Below the pieces are notes generated by a model, which worked only from the letters and a program-made list of their open reading frames with translations, was not told the origin of the DNA and ran no database searches. From positions 1 to 5,862 of the forward strand of contig CANQDY010000075.1 of NCBI GenBank assembly GCA_947593895.1: a stretch of 5,862 nt of DNA, given 5' to 3'. This document shows positions 1 to 5,584 of the stretch, in pieces. Position 1 is the first letter of the stretch, and every line of letters begins with the position of its first letter. Source of the DNA: an uncultured Bacilli bacterium. GTDB lineage: Bacteria > Bacillota_I > Bacilli_A > RFN20 > CAG-449. Position numbers and translations under genes: made by a program.

Positions 1-1
1 T

Positions 2-73
2 AACAAATTATTAGAGGAACATATTTTAATAAAAAAAGGTACTGGAAAAAATACATATTACGTATTAAAATAA
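2..73 (+). CDS. C-terminal end of a gene cut by the window edge; possible winged-helix tail
   Basis: An open frame enters from the left edge and gives 23 residues before a TAA at 71-73. The residues run from NKLLEEHILIKKG to a terminal TYYVLK. The pattern 'leu-rich helix, I-x-K-x-G-x-G-x-N-T-Y-Y-x-L' resembles the last strand pair of a winged-helix domain. It is often seen at the C-terminus of Fic-family or RecG-like (AlbA_2) ATP-binding transcriptional regulators, where a glycine-rich wing precedes a YY strand. That assignment is by resemblance only, because the catalytic or DNA-binding part lies outside the window. The terminator at 152-178 lies about 80 bases downstream and probably ends its transcript. 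Confidence 0.6.
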   Translation, partial: NKLLEEHILIKKGTGKNTYYVLK

Positions 74-115
74 AATTGATTGATTTACTATATATCAAAT
101 CGTTATGAGCAAAAG

Positions 116-134
116 TTGTAGATATCTTCTACAA
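116..134. other. Short hairpin between the truncated gene and its terminator
   Basis: TTGTAGA (116-122) pairs perfectly with TCTACAA (128-134) around a 5-base loop. No T-run follows, so it is not a terminator by itself. It may stabilise the 3' end of the upstream transcript or may be chance. Apart from this hairpin, the terminator at 152-178 and the promoter at 321-350, the gene-free stretch 74-391 shows nothing convincing. Confidence 0.3.
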
Positions 135-151
135 TCGTTCCATATAAAAAT

Positions 152-178
152 AAAGAACTATCTAGTTGATAGTTCTTT
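152..178 (+). terminator. Intrinsic terminator T1
   Basis: A perfect 11-bp stem is formed by AAAGAACTATC (152-162) and GATAGTTCTTT (168-178) around the loop TAGTT. A T-run continues to 181. It lies downstream of the truncated plus-strand gene ending at 73. The complementary strand also ends in a T-rich stretch, so it could work in both directions. It is one of four terminators in the window with the same stem core. Confidence 0.85.
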
Positions 179-320
179 TTTATTAAGTAATCAGCATAGA
201 AGTTATATAAGAATCATATTTTTAAAAAAAATTATTCAATAAAATCCTCCTCAAGATATTTGGATATACTTTTCAAAATTACTAATAAAGAAGTTATCAA
301 ATAAAAGATTTTAATAAATA

Positions 321-350
321 TTAAAATAATATCTAAAAGTATGATATAAT
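321..350 (+). promoter_or_regulatory. Sigma-A type promoter with extended -10, for the 324-aa gene
   Basis: A perfect -10 hexamer TATAAT lies at 345-350, preceded by TG at 342-343, which makes an extended -10 (TGATATAAT). A weak -35, TTAAAA at 321-326, sits 18 bases upstream. Transcription would start near 357, leaving a 5' leader of about 35 bases that contains the GGAGAG ribosome site at 377-382. The extended -10 probably compensates for the poor -35. Confidence 0.65.
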
Positions 351-391
351 TCGATTAAGATAAATATGAAGATATTGGAGAGATTTATAGT

Positions 392-1366
392 ATGTTGAAT
401 ATGGATTATATAATGACCATTATTACAAATTATTTAAAATCATTAAATGCAGCGGTGAAACCAAACGCGCAATTACAACAAATATATGATAAATATGGTA
501 AAAATGATAATCCTACTGAAATGCTTATGTTTTTAGAAGAATACAATTTATCTCAACCGATGCCTTTTTTAGCGAGCGGATTGAGTTGTTATTTTAATAG
601 TCAAGCGGATGAAAATGGGTTATCAAATTTAAGACTTTCTAATCAAGATATTGAAGATGCAAAATATATTGCTTCCTGTTTTGGAAAAACAATTAATTAT
701 TCAGATAATAATTTATCGACATTATATGTAACCCTTTTAGGGACAGTTGAATTTAATTATGGTATGCAAACTTTTCCAGCAGGTATTTTTGAAGATGTTT
801 TTCAATGTTCTCCTAATCATAATTTCCCAATTCAACCGATTGTTGGTGAAAGTGAAGCAGACTTTTATTGTAGAATTTTAAATTATCAAATTTCTCAATT
901 TGAAGATTTTCCTTTAGAAAGAAAAAACGAAGCATTAGCTAGAGCAAAAAGATTAGCAAGTAATTTTTGCAATGGAAAAAATAGAATTTATTTAATCCCA
1001 TTTGAAAATGTGATAAATAACAAATCGAGTTTTGGCGATGTTACCGGATTGAGAGATGGAACATTAAAAGGTGAAAAATTACAAAAAACATTAGATTCTT
1101 TACCTAGCTTTGAAGAATTATTAAAATCATATCAAATTGGATTTGGCAACGGATTTAATCCATATATGAATGCAAATATGACAAGTGAATATGGAATTGC
1201 AATATATGGTCCGATATTTAGTAAAGGCATTTCTTATATTGAAATTGAGAGAGCGTATGATTTATTTCAAACAAGAGCGAAAGCGATGGGATATGTTGAT
1301 GGCGATGTTATACCTATTGGTCCATATTCAAACATACAGGAAAAGAACGATGACTATTCAAAATAA
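392..1366 (+). CDS. Unrecognised 324-aa soluble protein
   Basis: I do not recognise the family. The frame is long and has its own promoter (345-350), a good ribosome site (GGAGAG 377-382, 9 bases before the ATG) and a terminator that begins inside its stop codon, so it is a genuine single-gene unit. The ATG at 392 is preferred over in-frame ATGs at 401 and 413 because of this spacing. There is no signal peptide or membrane segment, which suggests a cytoplasmic location. Five cysteines (66, 96, 139, 160, 193) are scattered and form no CxxC zinc motif. Residues about 169-193 look helical and charged. The region from about 205 to 313 is Gly/Asn/Tyr/Pro-rich (for example GFGNGFNPYMN and IAIYGPIFSKG) and looks like a compact beta-rich fold. 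Base composition looks less AT-extreme than in the operon downstream. No function is proposed. Confidence 0.85.
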   Translation: MLNMDYIMTIITNYLKSLNAAVKPNAQLQQIYDKYGKNDNPTEMLMFLEEYNLSQPMPFLASGLSCYFNSQADENGLSNLRLSNQDIEDAKYIASCFGKTINYSDNNLSTLYVTLLGTVEFNYGMQTFPAGIFEDVFQCSPNHNFPIQPIVGESEADFYCRILNYQISQFEDFPLERKNEALARAKRLASNFCNGKNRIYLIPFENVINNKSSFGDVTGLRDGTLKGEKLQKTLDSLPSFEELLKSYQIGFGNGFNPYMNANMTSEYGIAIYGPIFSKGISYIEIERAYDLFQTRAKAMGYVDGDVIPIGPYSNIQEKNDDYSK

Positions 1367-1391
1367 AGGACTATCTAATCGATAGTTCTTT
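1365..1391 (+). terminator. Intrinsic terminator T2, starting in the stop codon of the 324-aa gene
   Basis: AAAGGACTATC (1365-1375) pairs with GATAGTTCTTT (1381-1391) around a 5-base loop TAATC, with one G-T pair. Further T's follow to 1395. The stem starts at the last two bases of the TAA stop (1364-1366). The right arm is identical to that of T1, and the left arm differs from T1 at one base. Confidence 0.85.
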
Positions 1392-1527
1392 TTTTGTTGC
1401 CAAATGATGAGTCTCTTATAACAACTATAACGAGTATCAACAAACTAATCTTTCACAACACCTAGTTCTAAACCAAATTTGATCAGATCCATTTGAATAA
1501 TTTTTTTACTACCTTAAACCAATTAAC

Positions 1528-1556
1528 CATACAAGTTATTTGATTTTGTATACATT
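1528..1556 (+). promoter_or_regulatory. Weak candidate promoter for the three-gene export operon
   Basis: The best sigma-A-like pair upstream of the operon is CATACA (1528-1533) and TACATT (1551-1556) with a 17-base spacer. Both boxes match consensus poorly. An alternative -10 is TATACA at 1549-1554. A start near 1563 would leave a leader of about 30 bases. The rest of the gap 1392-1590 holds nothing I can assign. The poor match may mean regulated expression or an alternative sigma factor. Confidence 0.3.
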
Positions 1557-1580
1557 ATAGCAGGGATAGCATAAATGCTA

Positions 1581-1590
1581 AAGGAGGGGG
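1581..1590 (+). promoter_or_regulatory. Very strong ribosome binding site that decides the start of the secreted protein
   Basis: AAGGAGGGGG directly abuts the ATG at 1591. AAGGAGG (1581-1587) is only 3 bases from that ATG, too close for normal initiation. It is 9 bases from the in-frame TTG at 1597, which is ideal spacing. TTG 1597 is therefore a serious candidate for the real start and would remove only Met-Asn from the protein. Confidence 0.6.
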
Positions 1591-2097
1591 ATGAATTTGC
1601 GTAAAAATAAAATAATAATTCTTATAGTCTTTTTGGCAACTATTATTATAATGGCTGTTGGTTATTCAACATTTTCTTCAGATTTTACTATTAATGGAAC
1701 TACAGAAATTACTGGTGAGTGGGACGTTAGAATAACAAATATAACAGCCGTTCAAGTACCAGATGGATGTGATGCTGGAACACCAACTTTTACTAAAGAT
1801 ACTATCAATTTTTCAGCTAAACTTAATAAACCAGGAGATGAAATTATTTATGAAGTAACCATCCAAAATTTAGGAACTATTGACGCAGAATTACAAACCA
1901 TAATATTTACTGAAGAGATTGATGGTATTGAAGAGATTAATTATACTACTTCTGAACTTAATAAAGACTTAAATGCAGGTGATTCAACCACTTTCAATAT
2001 TATGGTAACATATGTTAAAGATACTGAAAGTATTCCCAGTGTTAAAACAAAAACGTTAGTTGGAATAATTCAATATGTTCAAAAGGAAAAATCTTAA
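1591..2097 (+). CDS. Secreted TasA/camelysin-like protein with SipW-type signal peptide
   Basis: This is a 168-aa exported protein and the probable substrate of the signal peptidase encoded next. Residues 3-8 are basic (RKNK) and 8-22 form a hydrophobic core. They are followed by GYSTFSSDFTING, which matches the SipW-cognate signal-peptide pattern (Gly-aromatic, then F-S-S/D). Cleavage probably falls between residues 25 and 28. The mature part of about 140 residues looks like an all-beta sandwich: GEWDVRITNI at 42-51, then LNKPGDEIIYEVTIQNLG at 78-95. The latter is the hallmark 'L-x-K-P-G-D-x-I-x-Y' strand of TasA/camelysin-like and DUF11-like domains. A final LNAGDSTTFNIMVTY lies at 127-141. 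It has a single cysteine (C60). There is no C-terminal membrane helix, LPXTG motif or other wall anchor, so the product should be released or polymerise outside the cell. Its 3' end overlaps the next gene by 23 bases. The start may be TTG 1597 (see the ribosome site entry). The protease activity claimed for some camelysins cannot be inferred here. Confidence 0.85.
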   Translation: MNLRKNKIIILIVFLATIIIMAVGYSTFSSDFTINGTTEITGEWDVRITNITAVQVPDGCDAGTPTFTKDTINFSAKLNKPGDEIIYEVTIQNLGTIDAELQTIIFTEEIDGIEEINYTTSELNKDLNAGDSTTFNIMVTYVKDTESIPSVKTKTLVGIIQYVQKEKS

Positions 2098-3151
2098 AAA
2101 TAAAAAATTATTTTTTCTTTTAATCATTTATACACTAATTAATATCCTCTCATATAATAATAACTTTTATATTAATCTTATCAATCCATTATTTTGGTCA
2201 TGTTTTTTAGTCATTTATTACCACCAAGATTTAAAGATACTGAACAAAAAAGAGATAAATATTACTTTAACTATATCTACTATTTTTTTAATACTTTATT
2301 TAGCTAGTGGCATTATCGTTGGCTTTAGTAAAAATTCTTATAATCCTTTTATAAACTTGTGGAAAGTTATATTACCCATATGTGGTATTGAAACAATGCG
2401 TTATAAACTCATTAAAAGTAATAAAAATAATTTTGGAATTATGACTTTAATAACCATCATTATCATCATGAGTGAGATCAATTTTAGGGCTATATATATC
2501 TCTCATAATATTATATTATTTCATTATTTTATATCTACAATTATACCTATTATTGCTCAAAATATTCTATTTACTTATCTATCTTTAAACACCCATTATA
2601 ATATTTCTATTATCATTAGAGTTTTTAATGAAGTACCAAAACTCTTTTTACCAATTATTCCTCATAGTAACTGGTTTATTGAAGGTTCTTTTGTACTTAT
2701 TAAATTTTTAATTATTTACTATTTGTTTAGATCTTTTATTTTTAATAAAAAGAATAGACATCCTTTCAAAAATTTGGAAATTCTTTATCCTTTAACTATC
2801 ATTACTTCTACTCTATTAGTATTATTTATGCTTGGAATGTTTAACTATCGTCCCATAGCTATTCTATCAAATAGCATGAATCCTATTTTTGGAAGAGGTG
2901 ATGTCGTCATTTATAAAAGAGAAGAAAACATTTTACCAGGAGATATAATTGTTTTCAAGTATAAAAGTCAAGTTATTGTCCATCGTGTTGTAAGTATAAA
3001 TGAATATTACGTTACCAAAGGAGATGCTAATAATAGTATCGATTATATAAAAGTTAAAAAAGAGGATATAAAAGGTGTTTATCAATTCCATATCAAATAT
3101 TTAGGCTATCCTTCGATTTGGTTAAATGAATTTTTTACTATGGAGAATTAA
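2075..3151 (+). CDS. Polytopic membrane protein with C-terminal SipW-like (S26B) signal peptidase domain
   Basis: This 358-aa signal peptidase of the archaeal/ER type probably removes the signal peptide of the secreted protein encoded just upstream. Residues 1-255 hold about seven hydrophobic segments (roughly 12-28, 38-49, 63-84, 120-140, 146-170, 200-222, 236-256). The catalytic domain follows. It has the nucleophile Ser267 in SNSMNP (265-270), then RGDVVIYK (274-281), LPGDIIVFK (287-295), His303 in VIVHRVVS (300-307) in place of the bacterial Lys, and Asp317 and Asp323 in KGDANNSID. Ser-His-Asp is the S26B signature, shared with Bacillus SipW. Typical SipW proteins are near 190 aa with few helices, so the long polytopic N-terminus is unusual. 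No membrane helix follows the catalytic domain. The start lies inside the upstream gene (23-base overlap) with only a weak GGA ribosome site, and no later ATG, GTG or TTG precedes the first helix, which points to translational coupling. Composition is extremely AT-rich. Confidence 0.88.
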   Translation: MFKRKNLKNKKLFFLLIIYTLINILSYNNNFYINLINPLFWSCFLVIYYHQDLKILNKKEINITLTISTIFLILYLASGIIVGFSKNSYNPFINLWKVILPICGIETMRYKLIKSNKNNFGIMTLITIIIIMSEINFRAIYISHNIILFHYFISTIIPIIAQNILFTYLSLNTHYNISIIIRVFNEVPKLFLPIIPHSNWFIEGSFVLIKFLIIYYLFRSFIFNKKNRHPFKNLEILYPLTIITSTLLVLFMLGMFNYRPIAILSNSMNPIFGRGDVVIYKREENILPGDIIVFKYKSQVIVHRVVSINEYYVTKGDANNSIDYIKVKKEDIKGVYQFHIKYLGYPSIWLNEFFTMEN

Positions 3152-3153
3152 AT

Positions 3154-4089
3154 ATGCAAAAGAAGAGAAACAAACTAAAAATACTAACAGTTTCAAGCAT
3201 TATTATTCTCTTAATAGGAATTCTTTTTTTAGAGGTAATATATGTTAGTAAAAAAATTCAAAATAATAACATATATGAATCAAAAAACAAAACATACTAT
3301 GAAGTTACTTTAAAGCCTAATACTTATTTTTTTAATAATAAAATAGAAGCCAATAATTATTATATTGCCAATTCCATTAAAACTATTGATATTTATTTTG
3401 ATTACTATTTAAAGAACAAGACAAAAGAAAAGATTAATTATTCTTATGATATTACAGCTACTCTAAAAAGCTATGCTGACAATGGTACTAAATTAATTTG
3501 GACTAAAGATTTTAATTTAAAAAATATAAATAAAATAAATCAAAAAGAAATTAATATAAGAGAAAAATATAACTTAGATTATCAATATTATGTCAATTAT
3601 GTTAAAACTTTTCAAGAATACTATAATATTAAAGTAGAAACTTATTTATATGTTAAACTCAATGTTAAAATCAATGACCAGGTTAATCCTCATGTCATAC
3701 TAACGATTCCTATTAATGAAAATGTTATTGAAATAGCGATGAAAGAAGATAATACTTTTTTGGAAAATAATACGCAAAGAATTGGTCTCAACGAAATAAT
3801 AATCTTTGATTTTATAGCTGTAGTTGTTATTCTAGTAGTAAGTAAAATTTTATTCAGTAAAAATAATGTAGAAACTGTTTTAAAAGAATATCACGATATA
3901 ATTATAACCATTCAAAATAAACCTGATATAAATAGCAATAATATTATATTTTTAACTAGTTTAAAAGATTTAATAACTATAGCAGTAAATAATAATATAA
4001 ATATCTTTAATTATCAAAATAATTACTACACTATTATAAATAATATTTATTATGTTTATATTTTAAAAAATAAAGAACTATCTATTTAA
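3154..4089 (+). CDS. DUF5305-type two-pass membrane protein
   Basis: This is a 311-aa membrane protein resembling the DUF5305 family, whose function is unknown and which is often found beside S26B signal peptidases in Bacillota and haloarchaea. A membrane helix at 9-31 is followed by an extracellular segment of about 180 residues. It starts KTYYEVTLKPNTYFF (46-60), has a strand-rich middle (IDIYFDYYLKN, YSYDITATLKSY, LIWTKDF), and a tyrosine-rich helical stretch near 139-160. A second helix spans about 214-233. The cytoplasmic tail carries the family-like ending: SLKDLITIAVNNNINIF (269-285), then YYTIINNIYYVYIL (291-304). It starts 2 bases after the previous stop, with GGAG at 3142-3145 giving 8-base spacing, so all three genes share one transcript. 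The last codons (K-E-L-S-I-stop) are encoded by the left arm and loop of the terminator. A role as accessory or partner in export or assembly is inferred from position only. Confidence 0.8.
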   Translation: MQKKRNKLKILTVSSIIILLIGILFLEVIYVSKKIQNNNIYESKNKTYYEVTLKPNTYFFNNKIEANNYYIANSIKTIDIYFDYYLKNKTKEKINYSYDITATLKSYADNGTKLIWTKDFNLKNINKINQKEINIREKYNLDYQYYVNYVKTFQEYYNIKVETYLYVKLNVKINDQVNPHVILTIPINENVIEIAMKEDNTFLENNTQRIGLNEIIIFDFIAVVVILVVSKILFSKNNVETVLKEYHDIIITIQNKPDINSNNIIFLTSLKDLITIAVNNNINIFNYQNNYYTIINNIYYVYILKNKELSI

Positions 4090-4098
4090 TAGTTCTTT
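4072..4098 (+). terminator. Intrinsic terminator T3, overlapping the end of the DUF5305 gene; probably bidirectional
   Basis: AAAGAACTAT (4072-4081) pairs with ATAGTTCTTT (4089-4098) around a 7-base loop, with more T's to 4101. The left arm and loop lie inside the coding frame ending at 4089. On the minus strand the same stem is followed by TTATTTTTT, so it can also end the convergent minus-strand unit whose last stop is at 4251-4253. No other terminator for that unit is visible in 4099-4250. That gap contains only a 6-bp hairpin, GTTCAA/TTGAAC (4169-4174/4186-4191), without a T-run. Confidence 0.85.
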
Positions 4099-4250
4099 TT
4101 TTCTATTCAACAATTAGTTTGAAAGTGATAAAGATAATCTTATTTAACTATAATCCAATGAGAAATTTGTTCAAGCTTTTATGGTTTGAACCCAATATAA
4201 AAAATTATCTAATTTATCATTTAAATATAACATTTAAAAACTTTCGCAAC

Positions 4251-4760
4251 TTATTCAAAAGTAGTAGTAACCTCTGAAGATAACAAATTATTATCATTTA
4301 ACCATTTGGCAAAATAATTTATTATTTTAAATTTAACAAAGTTACTCATTTTAGATCCATCAGCATATGATATACAGCTTAATTTACTACCGTTATTAGC
4401 AAAAGCAATTTTTCCTTGATTATCAATCTTGTGTTGAATATTTACCAATTTACCTCTATATGACAATTTAAAACCTGCCAAAGAGTCTTCGCTTTGAAAT
4501 TCAATATAATAATTACTTGATTTTTGCGTATAAGGACTTACTAGGAAAATATAACCCAATGCAACTATTCCCAAAGAAGGTATTATGATAAATTCCAAAT
4601 TTACATTTATTAATCCATATATAAATGCACAACATAAACCTATAAAAAATAATACCATAATTATAATCCCTATAATAGCACTCGCACCAAATTTTGGTTT
4701 AATTTTACCATTCATTAATTTTATTCCTAATGCCATTCCTACAAAATTTCCAAAATCCAT
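4251..4760 (-). CDS. Unrecognised 169-aa membrane protein
   Basis: I do not recognise the family. Two hydrophobic helices span about 27-50 and 55-75. They are preceded by a short amphipathic N-terminus (MDFGNFVGMALGIKLMNGK) with basic residues before the first helix. A soluble domain of about 90 residues follows, with strand-like segments (NYYIEFQSE 83-91, FKLSYRGKLVNIQHKI 97-112, GKIAFAN 116-122, SKLSCISYADG 125-135) and a closing helix (FVKFKIINYFAKWLNDN 141-157). Cysteines C43 and C44 lie in the first helix and C129 in the soluble part. The ATG is supported by GAGGTG on the minus strand (4773-4768), 7 bases upstream. It follows the HD-domain gene by 49 bases on the same strand and may be co-transcribed with it, although an extended -10 in the gap suggests its own promoter. 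No function is proposed. Confidence 0.8.
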   Translation of the reverse strand: MDFGNFVGMALGIKLMNGKIKPKFGASAIIGIIIMVLFFIGLCCAFIYGLINVNLEFIIIPSLGIVALGYIFLVSPYTQKSSNYYIEFQSEDSLAGFKLSYRGKLVNIQHKIDNQGKIAFANNGSKLSCISYADGSKMSNFVKFKIINYFAKWLNDNNLLSSEVTTTFE

Positions 4761-4783
4761 ATTTTTACACCTCTATGTTAATC

Positions 4784-4792
4784 ATTTTATCA
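4784..4792 (-). promoter_or_regulatory. Candidate extended -10 promoter for the small membrane protein
   Basis: On the minus strand, TG (4792-4791), one base, then TAAAAT (4789-4784) forms an extended -10 element. No convincing -35 is seen. Initiation near 4777 would leave a leader of under 20 bases, just enough for the GAGGTG ribosome site. Confidence 0.35.
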
Positions 4793-4809
4793 CAACAAAT
4801 ATAAAACAT

Positions 4810-5445
4810 CTACTTTTTTAGTATTTCATTATTAATAGCATAATTGGAAACTGCTCTAAAGTTATCATCATATGGATAAACTTGTTGCCCAAACTGAAGC
4901 CACATTGTTGACCAAGGCAAACCTTTTTTGAGAAATTCCTGGACTTTTTCATCATTCATCGTATCGTTGTTTTCTTGTTTGTTTAAATCGACACAACCTT
5001 CTTCATCATATAATTTACTTTGTAGATCACACTCCAATTTATCACATTGATAAGCAAACATTGCCTCTTTGGTATCATGAGAATCATATTCAAGAAATAG
5101 TTCTTCAATTTGATCACCATCTACTAAATCACCTAATATTTTATGAACTGCTTCATGCTCGAGTTTCTCTTTTTCTTCTTTTGATATTTGAAATTGGGTT
5201 AAATCGCCAATAACTGTCTCACCTAGTTCATGGATGGCAAGCATATATATTACTTTCATGATGTCAATATCATATTGGTACTCTGATTTCATAGCGATAG
5301 CTAACATTTGAACACCAAAAACGTGTTCAGCTACACTCTCAATTCTTTCTCTTTGAACGTTCCAATCTTTCCATCCTGTTCTAATGACATCCTTTAATTT
5401 ATTACATAATACATAGTAATTTATTACTTTTTGTTCTTTAGACAT
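4810..5445 (-). CDS. HD-domain phosphohydrolase, YfbR/HDDC2-like
   Basis: This is a 211-aa cytoplasmic protein of the HD superfamily, closest in pattern to YfbR/HDDC2 (HD_3) metal-dependent 5'-deoxynucleotidases, which hydrolyse nucleoside monophosphates. Near the N-terminus RTGW (22-25) matches the substrate-binding R-W region of that family. ESVAEHVFG (36-44) carries the first metal ligand, His41. IHELGETVIGDLT (71-83) holds His72 at the HD doublet, Glu76 and Asp81. QCDKLECDLQ (133-142) supplies the final Asp135. The aspartate of the canonical HD doublet is glutamate here (His72-Glu73). Length is normal for the family, and residues about 150-211 form a C-terminal extension ending in a polar tail. 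The ATG at 5445 follows a modest AGAAGTG ribosome site on the minus strand. The stop is TAG. The exact substrate cannot be read from the sequence. Confidence 0.88.
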   Translation of the reverse strand: MSKEQKVINYYVLCNKLKDVIRTGWKDWNVQRERIESVAEHVFGVQMLAIAMKSEYQYDIDIMKVIYMLAIHELGETVIGDLTQFQISKEEKEKLEHEAVHKILGDLVDGDQIEELFLEYDSHDTKEAMFAYQCDKLECDLQSKLYDEEGCVDLNKQENNDTMNDEKVQEFLKKGLPWSTMWLQFGQQVYPYDDNFRAVSNYAINNEILKK

Positions 5446-5502
5446 ACAATCACTTCTTTCTCAACGATTTAAACGCCATTTATAAACGTTTCAATCATTA
5501 AA

Positions 5503-5511
5503 ATTATAACA
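5503..5511 (-). promoter_or_regulatory. Extended -10 promoter for the HD-domain gene
   Basis: On the minus strand TG (5511-5510), one base, then a perfect TATAAT (5508-5503) forms an extended -10. The expected -35 position (about 5531-5526) reads AAGAGG and does not match consensus. A start near 5496 leaves a leader of about 50 bases. A 12-base AT palindrome, ATAAATATTTAT (5533-5544), lies just upstream and may be a binding site or chance. The gap 5446-5554 holds nothing else clear. Confidence 0.55.
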
Positions 5512-5554
5512 TATTATTTAATCACCCTCTTGATAAATATTTATAAGACAAAAT

Positions 5555-5584
5555 AAAACTATCGATATCATAATCGATAGTTTT
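5555..5584 (-). terminator. Intrinsic terminator T4 for the truncated acidic-tail gene
   Basis: AAAACTATCGAT (5555-5566) pairs perfectly over 12 bp with ATCGATAGTTTT (5573-5584) around a 6-base loop. On the minus strand the stem begins 4 bases after the TAA stop at 5589-5591 and runs into a T-rich tract (TTTTATTTT). It separates the truncated gene from the HD-domain gene. The plus strand also has a T-run, but no plus-strand gene lies before it. Confidence 0.85.

Noticed and set aside
1185..1385. Plus-strand 66-codon open frame inside the end of the 324-aa gene
   Set aside because: It overlaps a well-supported gene in another frame, has no ribosome site of its own, and runs through terminator T2.
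1439..1530. Minus-strand small-peptide reading: MVNWFKVVKKLFKWI in one frame, and MDLIKFGLELGVVKD in another frame after a 7-base A-run
   Set aside because: The first looks like a cationic amphipathic peptide, and one extra A would join the two frames into a 28-residue product. There is no ribosome site before the ATG and no promoter, so chance is more likely than a frameshifted gene.
1527..1559. Sporulation sigma-G-like -10 (CATTATA at 1553-1559) before the export operon
   Set aside because: The -10 matches, but no -35 match lies at the required 17-18 base spacing, and sporulation genes are not otherwise seen here.
4169..4191. Hairpin GTTCAA/TTGAAC in the convergent intergenic gap as a terminator for the minus-strand unit
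   Set aside because: The stem is only 6 bp and no T-run follows on the minus strand. The bidirectional terminator at 4072-4098 is a better candidate.
4585..4821. Plus-strand 78-codon open frame opposite the small membrane protein
   Set aside because: It is the antisense shadow of a minus-strand gene with a clear ribosome site; no initiation signal supports it.
5471..5491. AAACG...CGTTT inverted repeat in the leader of the HD-domain gene as an operator
   Set aside because: The arms are only 5 bases in AT-rich DNA and the match is no better than chance.
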